From assembly GCA_026398415.1 (NCBI GenBank), contig JAPLSY010000029.1, forward strand, positions 62,001 to 126,000: a DNA stretch of 64,000 nucleotides, read 5' to 3'. This DNA is from Kiritimatiellota bacterium. GTDB taxonomy: Bacteria; Verrucomicrobiota; Kiritimatiellia; JAAZAB01. This document shows, in pieces, positions 26,883 through 36,561 of this stretch (its first letter is position 1; every line of letters starts with the position of its first letter). The notes below the pieces were generated by a model. That model worked only from the letters and a program-made list of their open reading frames with translations. It was not told the origin of the DNA and ran no database searches. Position numbers and translations under genes: made by a program.

Positions 26883-27833
26883 ATGATTGTCAACACCAGG
26901 GAATTATTTAAACACGCCTATGGCAAATACGCCGTCGGCGCCTACAACATCAACAATCTGGAGCAGATCATGGGCCTGTTCCGGGGCAACCTGGAAAGCA
27001 AGGCGCCGTTCATGATCCAGATTTCCAAGGGCGCCCGGTCCTACGCCGACAAGCGCATGCTGGAAGCCATGATCCGCGCAGCGGACCAGATCTTTCCGGA
27101 TGCCATTTTCGCCGTGCACTTGGACCATGGCGACGAGGAAGCCTGCATGGACTGTATCCAAAGCGGTTTTTACAGCTCCGTCATGATCGACGCCAGCATG
27201 AAACCCTATGAAGAAAATATTGCCATTACCAAGCGCGTGGTTGCGGCCGCCCACAATAAAAACATCGTGGTCGAGGCGGAACTGGGCCAGTTGGGCGGCG
27301 TTGAGGAGCATATCTCCGTCTCCGAAGATCAGGTCCACCTTACCGATCCGAAGCAAGCCGCGGATTTCGTCAAGCGTTCCGGGTGCGACAGTTTGGCTTG
27401 CGCCATCGGCACAAGCCACGGCGCCTATAAATTTGCCGGCTCGCAAGGCCTGCACTTCGAGATCATCTCGGCCATCCAGAAACTTTTGCCGGGGTTCCCA
27501 CTGGTGATGCACGGTTCCAGCTCCGTTCCCAAGGACGAAGTGGACCGGATCAATGCCGCCGGCGGGCAATTGAAAGGAGCCAAGGGCGTAGACGCCAGTC
27601 AGTTCCTTAAGGCCGCCAAACTGGGCGTGACCAAGGTGAACATTGATACCGATGGCCGCTTGGTCTGGTGCCGTGTGCACCGCGAATATTTCAAGCAGCA
27701 CCCGGACAATTTCGATTTACGGCCTCCGGGAAAAGTGTTCATGGTTGAATTCGCCAAGTACATCGCCGAAAAGAACCGGTACCTGGGTAGCGCTGGCCAA
27801 CTGGACGCCGTGCGCAAGGTGCTGAAGAGCTAA
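26883..27833 (+). CDS. fba: Class II fructose-bisphosphate aldolase
   Basis: Zinc-dependent aldolase, 316 residues, splitting fructose 1,6-bisphosphate (or a related ketose bisphosphate) into DHAP and an aldehyde. The catalytic Asp and first zinc His are in VHLDHGDEEA near residues 80-88. The remaining zinc ligands lie in VEAELGQLGG, GTSHGAYK and MHGSSS, and NIDTDGRL ends the phosphate loop. Length matches class IIB. Only two bases separate it from the G1P dehydrogenase gene, which consumes DHAP. Tagatose- or sulfosugar-specific relatives are possible. Confidence 0.93.
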   Translation: MIVNTRELFKHAYGKYAVGAYNINNLEQIMGLFRGNLESKAPFMIQISKGARSYADKRMLEAMIRAADQIFPDAIFAVHLDHGDEEACMDCIQSGFYSSVMIDASMKPYEENIAITKRVVAAAHNKNIVVEAELGQLGGVEEHISVSEDQVHLTDPKQAADFVKRSGCDSLACAIGTSHGAYKFAGSQGLHFEIISAIQKLLPGFPLVMHGSSSVPKDEVDRINAAGGQLKGAKGVDASQFLKAAKLGVTKVNIDTDGRLVWCRVHREYFKQHPDNFDLRPPGKVFMVEFAKYIAEKNRYLGSAGQLDAVRKVLKS

Positions 27834-27835
27834 AC

Positions 27836-29155
27836 ATGCACCCTGCCGACCTGCTTGGCCAATCGTTTGCCTGCGAGTGCGGCAAAACACATTCAGTCCC
27901 CATCCGCGCCGTCGTTTATTGCGCAACGGCGATTCGGCAGTTACCATCTTTGCTGGATCGGTATCTAGCCGGTCAACGGATAAATCTTGTGGCCGACGAG
28001 CGGACCTATCCCCTGATCGGCCGTGAATGCGAGACCATTCTGAATCAGGCCGGCCGAATTGTGCGGGCCTTTATCGTGCCGGACACTCCGCATGGCGGGC
28101 CCGTCTGCGATGACGTTACCCGCGATGCCCTGCTTCCCAGCCTGCCCCCTTGCGACGGTTTCCTGGCTGTCGGCAGCGGCACGATCAGCGACCTGGTCAA
28201 ATGGATCGCCTGCGACGCGAAACTGCCCTACGCCATGGTCGCCACAGCGGCCTCCATGAACGGCTACGCCTCGAACAACATCGCGCCCTCCATTCGCGGT
28301 GTGAAGCGCGTGCTCAATGGAACCGTGCCGCGGGTAATTGCGGCCGTTCCATCCTTGATTCAGCAGGCCCCCTGCGAGTTGACCGCCGCCGGTTTCGGCG
28401 ACGTCCTGGCCAAGCCGGTCAGCATGACCGACTGGAAACTCAACCAGTTGCTGTTCGAGGAATATTACTGTCCCCTCTGCGCGCAACTGATTCGCGAACT
28501 GGAACCGGCCTATCTGGCGCATCCGGAAGCGATTCGCGCGCAGGAGCCCCGCGCGATCGAAGCGCTCTTCCAAGCCCTGATTTATTCCGGGGTTTCCATG
28601 ACCATGGCCGGTACATCCTTCCCGGCTTCCGGCGGCGAGCACATGATTTCCCACGTCCTGGACATGACGGCTGCCATCCGCGGTGTGCCGCACGACTATC
28701 ACGGTCGCCAGGTGGGCCTGGGCACGATTTTCGCCTGCGCGCTGTACGAGCGCGTCTTGGCGCTCGATGCGCCGCGTTTCCAGTTACGCACGGAGCCGAC
28801 TGATGCCGCCTACTGGCAGTCGTTGACCGCCGTCGTGGAGGAGGAACATGTGCTTAAACACCGCAAAGCGGAACACGCCGTTCAGCGGCTCCAGCAGGAA
28901 AGCGCCCTGTGGGACCGCTTGCGCACCGAGCTGAAACCAATGACGCGGACGGCGGCGGCCATCAAGCAGTGCCTGCGTGCGGCGGGCGCTGCCCATCGCC
29001 TGGATGATATCGGCTGCAGCTGCGACCGGTTCCTGGCCGCCGCGCACCATGCGCACCAGATCCGTGAACGCTACACCATTATTGACCTGGCCCGGGCCGT
29101 CGGTGTTCTGCCGGCGGCCGCTGATGAAATTGTGGACGAATACTTGATTCGCTGA
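27836..29155 (+). CDS. egsA: sn-Glycerol-1-phosphate dehydrogenase, AraM/EgsA family
   Basis: Reduces DHAP to sn-glycerol 1-phosphate with NAD(P)H, 439 residues. Typical family segments are FACECGKTHSVP at the N-terminus, VGSGTISDLVKW near 117-128, VATAASMNGYASNNIAPS, AGFGDVLAKPVSMTDW with a metal Asp, SGGEHMISHVLDM with a metal His, and HGRQVGLGTIFA with another. The bacterial relative AraM makes G1P for heptaprenylglyceryl phosphate. The pairing with aldolase gives a direct DHAP source. No prenyltransferase gene for the next step is in the window. Confidence 0.9.
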   Translation: MHPADLLGQSFACECGKTHSVPIRAVVYCATAIRQLPSLLDRYLAGQRINLVADERTYPLIGRECETILNQAGRIVRAFIVPDTPHGGPVCDDVTRDALLPSLPPCDGFLAVGSGTISDLVKWIACDAKLPYAMVATAASMNGYASNNIAPSIRGVKRVLNGTVPRVIAAVPSLIQQAPCELTAAGFGDVLAKPVSMTDWKLNQLLFEEYYCPLCAQLIRELEPAYLAHPEAIRAQEPRAIEALFQALIYSGVSMTMAGTSFPASGGEHMISHVLDMTAAIRGVPHDYHGRQVGLGTIFACALYERVLALDAPRFQLRTEPTDAAYWQSLTAVVEEEHVLKHRKAEHAVQRLQQESALWDRLRTELKPMTRTAAAIKQCLRAAGAAHRLDDIGCSCDRFLAAAHHAHQIRERYTIIDLARAVGVLPAAADEIVDEYLIR

Positions 29156-29187
29156 TTTTTTGTATCACCCCGTCAGGAGCACAAATT

Positions 29188-31248
29188 ATGCCAGCGCTCA
29201 CCTTAGGCGCCGCCGTCACCTTCCGGGCAGAGAAAAAATCCATCCGGTTGGATCGTCTGTTCGGCATGCCTTGCGAGGACAACGCGACGCCCGTCCGCGC
29301 GCGCGGTCCGGCCCTGATCGCCACCAGCTTGGGACGTCATGAAGCCGGTGGCCTGAAACTTCTGGAACATCGGATTGCGCAGGACAATGCCCGCCTGATA
29401 TGGCAGACCGACCAAGGCGCCCTGCGCCTGGAAAGCAACTGGCAATTCTCAGCTGCAACCGGTGTGCTCAGCCGCAAAGATCGGCTGACCAATACCGGCA
29501 AATTGCCGGTAACAATTTACCGCTGTCTGCCGCGGTTTACCCTGGCGCCGGGCCATTACGAGGTGTATGCCCAGCAAAGCCGGTGGAGCAACGAAAGCCA
29601 GGGCGCGTGGATTCCACTCCATACAGGCAGCCTTACGCTGAGTTGCGAGTGGGGACGCAATACCCAGAACGGCACGCCCTATGCCTGCCTGCGCGAAGTC
29701 GGCGTCAACCGCGGCGTGGCTTTTCATGTGATCCCGCATGGGAACTGGGTCATCCGTTTCAGCACGCGCATGCCGAGCAATCCATGGCCCTTTGTTGCCG
29801 TTGAACTGGGCTTGGCAGACGAGGATTTGCATCTCATCCTGGCGCCGGGCGAATCGCTGGATCTTCCGGAAATTCTAATCCAGGACCTGCCCGATGGCGA
29901 ACCCCGCTCGGCGGCAACGGCCCTGCACCGGTATATTAATGCCCGCCTACCGGCGCCGACCCTGCCGGAGATCCCGATTATTTATAATACCTGGTTCGAT
30001 CACATGAGCGCCCTCGATGTGCCGCGCCTGCGCGAACAACTGAAGGCGGCCCGCGCGATCGGTTGCGAGGCCTTTGTGGTAGATGCCGGCTGGTTTGGCC
30101 CGGGCGATGCCGGTTGGGACCTGGTGGGCGACTGGCGCGAAAAAACTGACTGCGCCTTTCACGGCCGCATGAAAAATTTTGCCGATGAAGTCCGCGCGGC
30201 GGGGCTTGGATTCGGCCTGTGGATGGAGCCGGAACGGGTAGTGGCCAAGGCGCCGATCCGCCTGCAGCACCCCGAATGGTTCTTCCCCGGCGAACCCCGC
30301 TTTAACCTGGACATCCCGGCGGCCCGCGATTACCTGCACAAGGAAATTGCGCGCCTCATCGAAACCTATGACCTGGCGTGGATCAAGCTGGATTACAATG
30401 TCTCGCTCGGTTACGACGGGAGCGGCGCGGAGCTGTCCCGGTATTACGATGTTTGGCACCGCATGCTGGACGACCTGCGTCGGGCGTACCCGCGGACCGT
30501 ATTTGAAAACTGTTCCAGCGGTGCCATGCGCCTGGATCTTTCCTCCCTGTTCCATTACGATTGCCACTTTCTCTCCGACTCCGTCAATCCCCTGGATGTG
30601 ATTCGCATTGGGGAGGGATCTCTCTTGCGCCTGCCGCCGGGCCGTATCCTGCGCTGGGCCGTCCTGCGCGGCATCGGCCAGACGGTCCCCGACCTCATGC
30701 AACGAATGGAGGAATCGGCCGAACGCCTGGTCGTGCCCGGCGGCGCCACGTGGCAAATCGTGGAATCGGCCGATGTGGATTACATCCTGGGCGCCGCCTT
30801 GCCCGGTATCCTGGGATTCAGCGGCGACCTGTTGACCGTACCCGCCGCGGCGCGCGAACGTATCCGCTGGTACGTCCAGTTTGCCAAGCAATGGCGCGGG
30901 TTCATGCTCACGGCGGTGGTGCACCTGCTGACCCCGCCCCGGCTCATGACGGACCGCGCCGGCTGGACGGCCTTGCAGTTGCAATCGCCGGAAACGACGA
31001 CCAGCCTGGTATTTACCTATCACCTGCCCAATGACGGCAGTGCCCGCCGATGTTTCCGTCTGCACGGCTTGCATCCTGACCAACGGTATACAGTTCGGAA
31101 GGTCAGCCCCGATGGCACGGTGGAAGCCCTGGCATCCGGTGAAGAGCTGATGCACAACGGCATGGAGGTGGTTGATCCCTGCCAACAGCACGCCCGCTGG
31201 CAGGCCCACATTACGATCATTGAACCGCTTTCTTCACATCATGGATAG
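29188..31248 (+). CDS. Alpha-galactosidase, GH36 family
   Basis: Retaining glycosidase of 686 residues, no signal peptide, so cytoplasmic. The supersandwich N-domain is followed by the barrel with NTWFDH, VVDAGWFG, GLWMEPERV and the nucleophile motif WIKLDYN near residues 397-403; the acid/base Asp is in FLSDSVNPLDV near 456. An AGGAG site lies before the ATG. The last 15 bases overlap the convergent priA gene. GH36 also includes alpha-N-acetylgalactosaminidases, which would fit the GH109 gene 10 kb away. Confidence 0.93.
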   Translation: MPALTLGAAVTFRAEKKSIRLDRLFGMPCEDNATPVRARGPALIATSLGRHEAGGLKLLEHRIAQDNARLIWQTDQGALRLESNWQFSAATGVLSRKDRLTNTGKLPVTIYRCLPRFTLAPGHYEVYAQQSRWSNESQGAWIPLHTGSLTLSCEWGRNTQNGTPYACLREVGVNRGVAFHVIPHGNWVIRFSTRMPSNPWPFVAVELGLADEDLHLILAPGESLDLPEILIQDLPDGEPRSAATALHRYINARLPAPTLPEIPIIYNTWFDHMSALDVPRLREQLKAARAIGCEAFVVDAGWFGPGDAGWDLVGDWREKTDCAFHGRMKNFADEVRAAGLGFGLWMEPERVVAKAPIRLQHPEWFFPGEPRFNLDIPAARDYLHKEIARLIETYDLAWIKLDYNVSLGYDGSGAELSRYYDVWHRMLDDLRRAYPRTVFENCSSGAMRLDLSSLFHYDCHFLSDSVNPLDVIRIGEGSLLRLPPGRILRWAVLRGIGQTVPDLMQRMEESAERLVVPGGATWQIVESADVDYILGAALPGILGFSGDLLTVPAAARERIRWYVQFAKQWRGFMLTAVVHLLTPPRLMTDRAGWTALQLQSPETTTSLVFTYHLPNDGSARRCFRLHGLHPDQRYTVRKVSPDGTVEALASGEELMHNGMEVVDPCQQHARWQAHITIIEPLSSHHG

Positions 31249-33444
31249 CGCGTCAACATCCACGGCGATGCGCACACCGGGTGGGCAGCGCAACACCTTC
31301 AGCGCTTCCTTGAGGGGGTTGGTCATGGCCTTGACCGAAGCCGAACGCATGATGATCTGAAACCGGTAATGGCCCTTGGCCCGGCTCAAGGGCGCCGGAA
31401 TGGGCCCGGCCAGGATGACTGCTTTGGGCAATGCCGGCGCAAGCCGCGCGGCGAGCGCCTGCGCGGTGCGTTCCACGGCTTCCATGCGCAGGCTTTCCAG
31501 CGTGATGCAAATAAGATGCGCAAACGGCGGATACAGCAGTTCCTTGCGCGATTCCAGTTCCTGGTCGCAAAAGCCCTGGTAATCCAGCCGGCGCGCGGCC
31601 TGGATTGCCGGGTTGAACGGCGCAAAAGTCTGTACAATCACTTCGCCCGGCACATCGCCGCGCCCGGCGCGCCCGGCCACCTGGAGCAACAACTGGAACG
31701 TTCGTTCCGCCGCCCGGAAGTCCGGCATGTGCAGGCTTAAATCCGCGCAAATCACGCCCACCAGCGTGACACCCGGAAAATGCAGTCCCTTGGCGATCAT
31801 TTGCGTGCCGATCAGGACATCGATCTTGCCGGCTTTGAAATCGCCCAGGATGCGGCCGTATGCATGCTTGTGGGTGGTGGTATCGGCATCCATGCGCTCG
31901 ATCCGTGCCTTGGGAAACAGTGTGCGCATGATGGCCTCGACCCGCTGGGTGCCGATGCCGCTGAATTTGAGCGTGGGCGCGCTGCAAGCCGGACAGCGCG
32001 CGGGCGTCCGTTGCACGCGTCCGCAAATGTGACAACGGATTTCGTCACAGCCCTTGTGCCATGTCATTTTTACGGCGCAGTGGGTGCAAACGGCCACGTA
32101 GCCGCAAGCCGGGCACAACACCGAGGTGGAAAAACCACGGCGGTTTAAAAAGAGCATGGTCTGTTCGGCCTGGTCGAGCCGCTGGCGAATGGCTTCCACC
32201 AGGTCGCGGGAAAAAACGTCTATTCGTCCGGACTGTTCCGCTTCCACGCGCATATCCACAATTCGCATGCGGGGCATCTGGCGGTGGTCCACGCGATGCG
32301 TGAGCTCGGCGAGCGTGTATTTGCCGTTGCGCACGTTGCAGAAGGACTCCAGCGCCGGCGAGGCCGATCCCAGCAGGACGGCGCACGGCTCCAGGCGCCC
32401 GCGCATAACGGCCACGTCGCGTGCATTGTAGCGCGGCGCCTCGGCCTGTTTATAACTGGGCTCATGCTCCTCATCCACCACGATCAGGCCCAGCCGCGCC
32501 ACCGGCGCAAAAAGGGCCGACCGGGCGCCCACCACGATCCGCGCCTTGCCTTCATAAATGCGATACCACTCGTCATGCCGTTCGCCGTCCGATAAATGAC
32601 TGTGCAACACGGCAATGGTCTCGCCGAACCGGCTGCGGAACCGCTCCACCGTCTGCGGCGTAAGCGATATTTCGGGCACCAGCACGATGGCCCCGCGGCC
32701 CTGGTCGAGCCCATAGCGGATGGCCTGCAGATAGACCTCCGTTTTGCCCGAGCCGGTCACACCGTGCAGGAGCACCACGGAAGGCTGGAGCGTATCCATG
32801 GATTGCTTGACCAGGCTCAGCGCCGCAGCCTGTTCAGGAAAAAGCGCCAGGGGCTCGGTCGGCAGAATCACCTGATCGGCCAGCGGATCGCGCAGAGTGG
32901 TCGCGCGCGTGAGGATGACTAATTTTTTATCCGCCAGGCTTTTAACGGCGGCCGACGTTGTGCCGGCCGCGCGGACCAAAACGGTAAGCGGCAAAGCACC
33001 ATCGCGCCGCAGGACGTCCAGGACCGCCGCCTGCTTGGGCGCGCGCTGACGCAACACATTCAACGCGGCCGCGTCCGGCGCGGTGCTCGCCAGGGTCACG
33101 AGTGTGTGTTCGATGAAACCCGCGCCCTTGCGTCGGACCGCACAGGGCAGAACGGTGCGAATGGCCTGCTCGATGGTGGCGGCGTAATAGTCCGCAATCC
33201 AGCGGGCCAGTTTCAGCATCGTTTCGTTAATGAGCGGCTTGGGACTGATCAGCGCGGCGATGGATTTCAGATCGTGCCGGTCGGAATGGTCAGCAAAGCC
33301 GACCACGTAGCCGCGGGCCGTGGAATGCCCAAACGGCACGTGCACGCGCGAACCTAAGCGCACGGTTGCGCCGAGCGCCTCGGGCACCTGGTAATCGAAT
33401 TCGCGGTCCAGGGCAATTTCAACCACAACTTTGGCGATTTTCAT
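31234..33444 (-). CDS. priA: Primosomal protein N' (PriA helicase)
   Basis: DNA helicase that restarts stalled replication forks, 736 residues. The DNA-binding N-domain begins MKIAKVVVEIALDREFDY. Walker A is LHGVTGSGKTEVYL, Walker B is VDEEHEPSYKQ. The zinc-binding insertion runs CPACGYVAVCTHC, then CHICGRVQRTPARCPAC, which gives eight Cys. Frames upstream of the chosen ATG translate palindromic repeat DNA and are not counted. No ribosome site is seen. Confidence 0.96.
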   Translation of the reverse strand: MKIAKVVVEIALDREFDYQVPEALGATVRLGSRVHVPFGHSTARGYVVGFADHSDRHDLKSIAALISPKPLINETMLKLARWIADYYAATIEQAIRTVLPCAVRRKGAGFIEHTLVTLASTAPDAAALNVLRQRAPKQAAVLDVLRRDGALPLTVLVRAAGTTSAAVKSLADKKLVILTRATTLRDPLADQVILPTEPLALFPEQAAALSLVKQSMDTLQPSVVLLHGVTGSGKTEVYLQAIRYGLDQGRGAIVLVPEISLTPQTVERFRSRFGETIAVLHSHLSDGERHDEWYRIYEGKARIVVGARSALFAPVARLGLIVVDEEHEPSYKQAEAPRYNARDVAVMRGRLEPCAVLLGSASPALESFCNVRNGKYTLAELTHRVDHRQMPRMRIVDMRVEAEQSGRIDVFSRDLVEAIRQRLDQAEQTMLFLNRRGFSTSVLCPACGYVAVCTHCAVKMTWHKGCDEIRCHICGRVQRTPARCPACSAPTLKFSGIGTQRVEAIMRTLFPKARIERMDADTTTHKHAYGRILGDFKAGKIDVLIGTQMIAKGLHFPGVTLVGVICADLSLHMPDFRAAERTFQLLLQVAGRAGRGDVPGEVIVQTFAPFNPAIQAARRLDYQGFCDQELESRKELLYPPFAHLICITLESLRMEAVERTAQALAARLAPALPKAVILAGPIPAPLSRAKGHYRFQIIMRSASVKAMTNPLKEALKVLRCPPGVRIAVDVDALSMM

Positions 33445-33813
33445 CAAAACAGAATCCAGTGAAGCTCCCCGCGGCACTTGTCCTGCATAGCCTTGGCGAC
33501 GCAGGCAGCCGCGGGGCATCTTATATTTCAGCGAAACTCGGCAAAGCTCTGGCGAAGACGAGTAGTCAGGAGTCGGAAAGCGCCAAGCTCACCCAGGCGT
33601 TGCGCACTTTCGGCAACCTCCCGGGGATTCTGCGCCTTTGAGCGCAGAATTTCAACATCGCTTTGCCGGGCATGAAAAATAGCATTGATACGCAGGGAAG
33701 GAGGAGTATGTTTTGGCTTGGCGTTGAAAACGATTTGTAATGGAAATAGAATTGGCTCGGCCATCGCAAAATCCGGAGCGCGGCTGGGCCGAAATAAATT
33801 ATCCGGGGGAAAT
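33445..33813. other. 369-bp divergent intergenic region with palindromic element
   Basis: Between priA and the GH63/GH37-like gene. It holds the 33467-33516 palindrome and some words such as GGCGAAGACGAGTAGTCAGGA that look like repeat debris. Short open frames on both strands have no recognisable product. Confidence 0.6.
33467..33516. repeat. REP-like palindrome upstream of priA
   Basis: CCCCGCGGC (33467-33475) pairs perfectly with GCCGCGGGG (33508-33516), and inner arms CCTGC (33482-33486) and GCAGG (33501-33505) extend the hairpin. It starts 22 bases from the priA ATG, in the expected leader. Confidence 0.7.
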
Positions 33814-36006
33814 ATGGTGGCAGGCAAACCTGTCATGGAATCAGGTATGACTAAAAAGACCGATTTCTTATGGCAACCGTTTGTTCCCTGTGCCGGGGCT
33901 AATGCGCAAGCCGTGTTCGATCTCAAAACCGGAGCGGCGGTCGATATCTTTATTCTCGCCGGGGTCAAGGTGGCCCACCACGTGAAACGGGCGCAAGTGT
34001 TTATTCAGCATCCCGGACTGCACTCGTCGGATATCGAGGTGTATACCAACCGGCATATTCAAGTGAATGAAGTGGCATATAACGCGGCGCAGGGTTATTG
34101 GCGCTTCGAATTCCTGCACGATGCCGCGAAACGGCATTATATTGAGGCGGCCTGTGTTGTTCGGGAAGACAACCGCTTGTTGATCGAACTGACCGCGCAT
34201 AATCGGTCGACTATCCCGGCCAAATGGGTCATCACGCTGTTGGCGGGCGTGAATCAGATGGGTAAAAACGTGGTGATGGATTCGACAAAGATCAAGTTGC
34301 CCAACCGCAAAGAATTTACCTGTTACAGCGATCCGCCTTTAGATGCGGTGCCGGCCATACGTGGTCTTGAAAATGTATATTTGGATGGCGTTTTGGTGGA
34401 TTGGGGACGCAAAGAAGAACGGCAAAGATATCCGCACGGTTTCTTAATTCACCATGGCGAATGGCCGGTAGCGGCCGGTGCGTCATCCATGCGCCGGATT
34501 GTTTGTGGGACGCCCCAGAAAAACAAGGGGAAAATCAAGGTGCTGGACGCGAAGCGCAAGGCAATAGTCCATCCCGCGCCCGCCAAGTCTGTCCTTGAAC
34601 GTGCCATCGAACATTTAACCGCCCAATTGACGATGAATCGGCGTTATCCGCCATCCAAGAAATCCGGCGGGGCGCCCTTTCCCGTGTTTACGCCATGCGC
34701 GTCGATGGAAATAGAATATCTATGGGATGCCGGCTTTGTCGGCGTCGGACTTGCCGCCTGCGATCCGACACTGGCCGAAGCGTGCATTCGTCAATATCTT
34801 CCCGCTCAGCCGCAGACAATATGGCCGCAGGTTATAGGCGCCGCCGTGCCGATCCAGATTATTGCGGCTTGGGAGCTGTTTCAGCAGACGCGAACATGCG
34901 GGGCGTTGCGGCGGATGTATCCGGGCTTACATGAATTGTGGTTGTGTGCGGCGGGGTATCATGCTTGGCCGGGCAAGATCAATCTGGATCGCGACCAGGA
35001 TGGTTTGATTTTGGCGCCGGGCGGCGGAAGCGGTTTGGATGACGCGCCTTCCCAGATCTGGGGGCGCGGGTATGGCATAGGCTGGGCCAGACAGGATCAT
35101 TATTGGACGAATCCGATTGCCGTCAACGACACGGGCAAATGCATCCCGACGGAATCCGTGAATATGACCGCCTTCGTTGTTTTATGCGCCAAGTTGTTAA
35201 AACAGATGAGCGCAGCGCTGAAACAGCCGGCCAGTCCGAAATATGACGAATTTATTCGCCGGGCCGAAAGGGCCCTGCAAGCGTATTGCTGGAATGGAAA
35301 AACCGGACATTTTCACTGGGTGGTTGAACAATCCCATGCGCAATGTCCCTATTATGACCTCAGCGGGTTAACTCCGCTCTTCAGCGGATCGTATCGCTCG
35401 GATGAACAGAAAAACAATTTGATCCGGCGCCTGACGAGCCAATATCTGACGCCGCTGGGATTAACCACGGTGGATCGGCAAGCGGATTTCTACCGGCAAG
35501 GCTACTGGTGTGGGGCCGTGTGGTTTCCGTTTCAATGGCTGTTCTGGAAATGGTTTATGGGACAGGGCCGGTTCAGGGAAGCCCATACCCTGGCCCATCG
35601 GTTTTTGAAAGCCTATGCGCTCTGCTACGCCCATCGTCCGGCCTCTTATGAAAAAATCGACCTGGAAACACGGAAAGGCGGCGGTGACCTGGGATTCGGC
35701 GGCTTGGCGGCGCCTCTGGTGAATATCTGGGCCGCATATCATAAACCAGGCACGGTTAGTTTTGGTTTTGGGACGACCCCTTTGGCCGTGGAAATTACGC
35801 CTGACTTGACATCGGCAACTATAGTCGTGGAGTCAGGCGCAGAAAATAACGATGCCGGCGGATTAGTTGTGCTGGCGCCGTCGAGAAAGTACCTGGTCAG
35901 CAGTTGCGGCCGCCGGTGGACCAGGCGAAGCAATGCGCAAGGTATGTTGGAATTCACCTTTCTTGCGCGGGAAAAACGCGCGGAAATAACGATCAAAGCG
36001 GAATGA
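33814..36006 (+). CDS. MGH1-type (GH63/GH37-like) glycoside hydrolase
   Basis: 730-residue protein with an N-terminal beta-sandwich and a C-terminal (alpha/alpha)6 barrel like trehalases and GH63 mannosylglycerate or glucosidase enzymes. The barrel has EIEYLWDAGFVGVGLA, the catalytic-Asp segment GGGSGLDDAPSQIWG near residue 405 and the C-terminal acidic pair in SYEKIDLETRKGG near 615. There is no signal peptide. The ATG at 33814 has GGGGGA five bases upstream; an in-frame ATG at 33835 is an alternative. Substrate unknown. Confidence 0.78.
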   Translation: MVAGKPVMESGMTKKTDFLWQPFVPCAGANAQAVFDLKTGAAVDIFILAGVKVAHHVKRAQVFIQHPGLHSSDIEVYTNRHIQVNEVAYNAAQGYWRFEFLHDAAKRHYIEAACVVREDNRLLIELTAHNRSTIPAKWVITLLAGVNQMGKNVVMDSTKIKLPNRKEFTCYSDPPLDAVPAIRGLENVYLDGVLVDWGRKEERQRYPHGFLIHHGEWPVAAGASSMRRIVCGTPQKNKGKIKVLDAKRKAIVHPAPAKSVLERAIEHLTAQLTMNRRYPPSKKSGGAPFPVFTPCASMEIEYLWDAGFVGVGLAACDPTLAEACIRQYLPAQPQTIWPQVIGAAVPIQIIAAWELFQQTRTCGALRRMYPGLHELWLCAAGYHAWPGKINLDRDQDGLILAPGGGSGLDDAPSQIWGRGYGIGWARQDHYWTNPIAVNDTGKCIPTESVNMTAFVVLCAKLLKQMSAALKQPASPKYDEFIRRAERALQAYCWNGKTGHFHWVVEQSHAQCPYYDLSGLTPLFSGSYRSDEQKNNLIRRLTSQYLTPLGLTTVDRQADFYRQGYWCGAVWFPFQWLFWKWFMGQGRFREAHTLAHRFLKAYALCYAHRPASYEKIDLETRKGGGDLGFGGLAAPLVNIWAAYHKPGTVSFGFGTTPLAVEITPDLTSATIVVESGAENNDAGGLVVLAPSRKYLVSSCGRRWTRRSNAQGMLEFTFLAREKRAEITIKAE

Positions 36007-36047
36007 ACGCCTCGGGCATCGGGCAATCGAATTCGCTGTCCAGAAAT

Positions 36048-36464
36048 TCATTCGCCGATGATTTTGACGAGCACCCGTTTGCGGCGCAAACCGTCGAACT
36101 CGCCATAGAAGATCTGCTCCCAGGGCCCGAAATCCAGTTTGCCACCCGTCACGGCCACCATCACTTCCCGGCCCATGATCGTCCTTTTGAGATGGGCATC
36201 GGCGTTATCTTCGGCGCCATTGTGCCGATATTGGGAATGCGGTTTTTCCGGCGCCAGCTTTTCCAGCCACTTTTCCATGTCCGCGTGCAGGCCGCTCTCG
36301 TCGTCGTTGATAAATACGCTGGCCGTGATGTGCATCGCGTTAACCAGTATGAGGCCGTCCCGGACGCCGCTCTCGGCGAGGCACTGTTCCACTTCCGGCG
36401 TGATGTTGACGAAGCCACGCCTGCTCGGAATCTCAAACCAGAGTTCTTTACGATAGGATTTCAT
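36048..36464 (-). CDS. yjbQ: YjbQ family protein (UPF0047)
   Basis: 138-residue secondary thiamine-phosphate synthase/UPF0047 protein. Typical stretches are [20 protein letters not shown] near 39-58, then [18 protein letters not shown] near 82-99 and [12 protein letters not shown] at the C-end. The His and Asp pattern can bind a metal. The ATG at 36464 has GGAAGGGGA upstream; frames reading further upstream belong to the end of the 1453-residue gene's untranslated region. It is 97 bases downstream of that gene. Confidence 0.92.
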   Translation of the reverse strand: MKSYRKELWFEIPSRRGFVNITPEVEQCLAESGVRDGLILVNAMHITASVFINDDESGLHADMEKWLEKLAPEKPHSQYRHNGAEDNADAHLKRTIMGREVMVAVTGGKLDFGPWEQIFYGEFDGLRRKRVLVKIIGE

Positions 36465-36561
36465 ATTTTCCCCTTCCCATTTGATCCTTGCATCCGCTTT
36501 TGAACGTTGCCGACTGATCAGTTCGATCAGCATAAACGGACAAGCCCTTGCTGCCTGAGTG

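Noticed and set aside
29947-31209. 420-codon open frame on the minus strand
   Set aside because: It is antisense to the alpha-galactosidase barrel with clear catalytic motifs; high G+C coding DNA gives long antisense frames.
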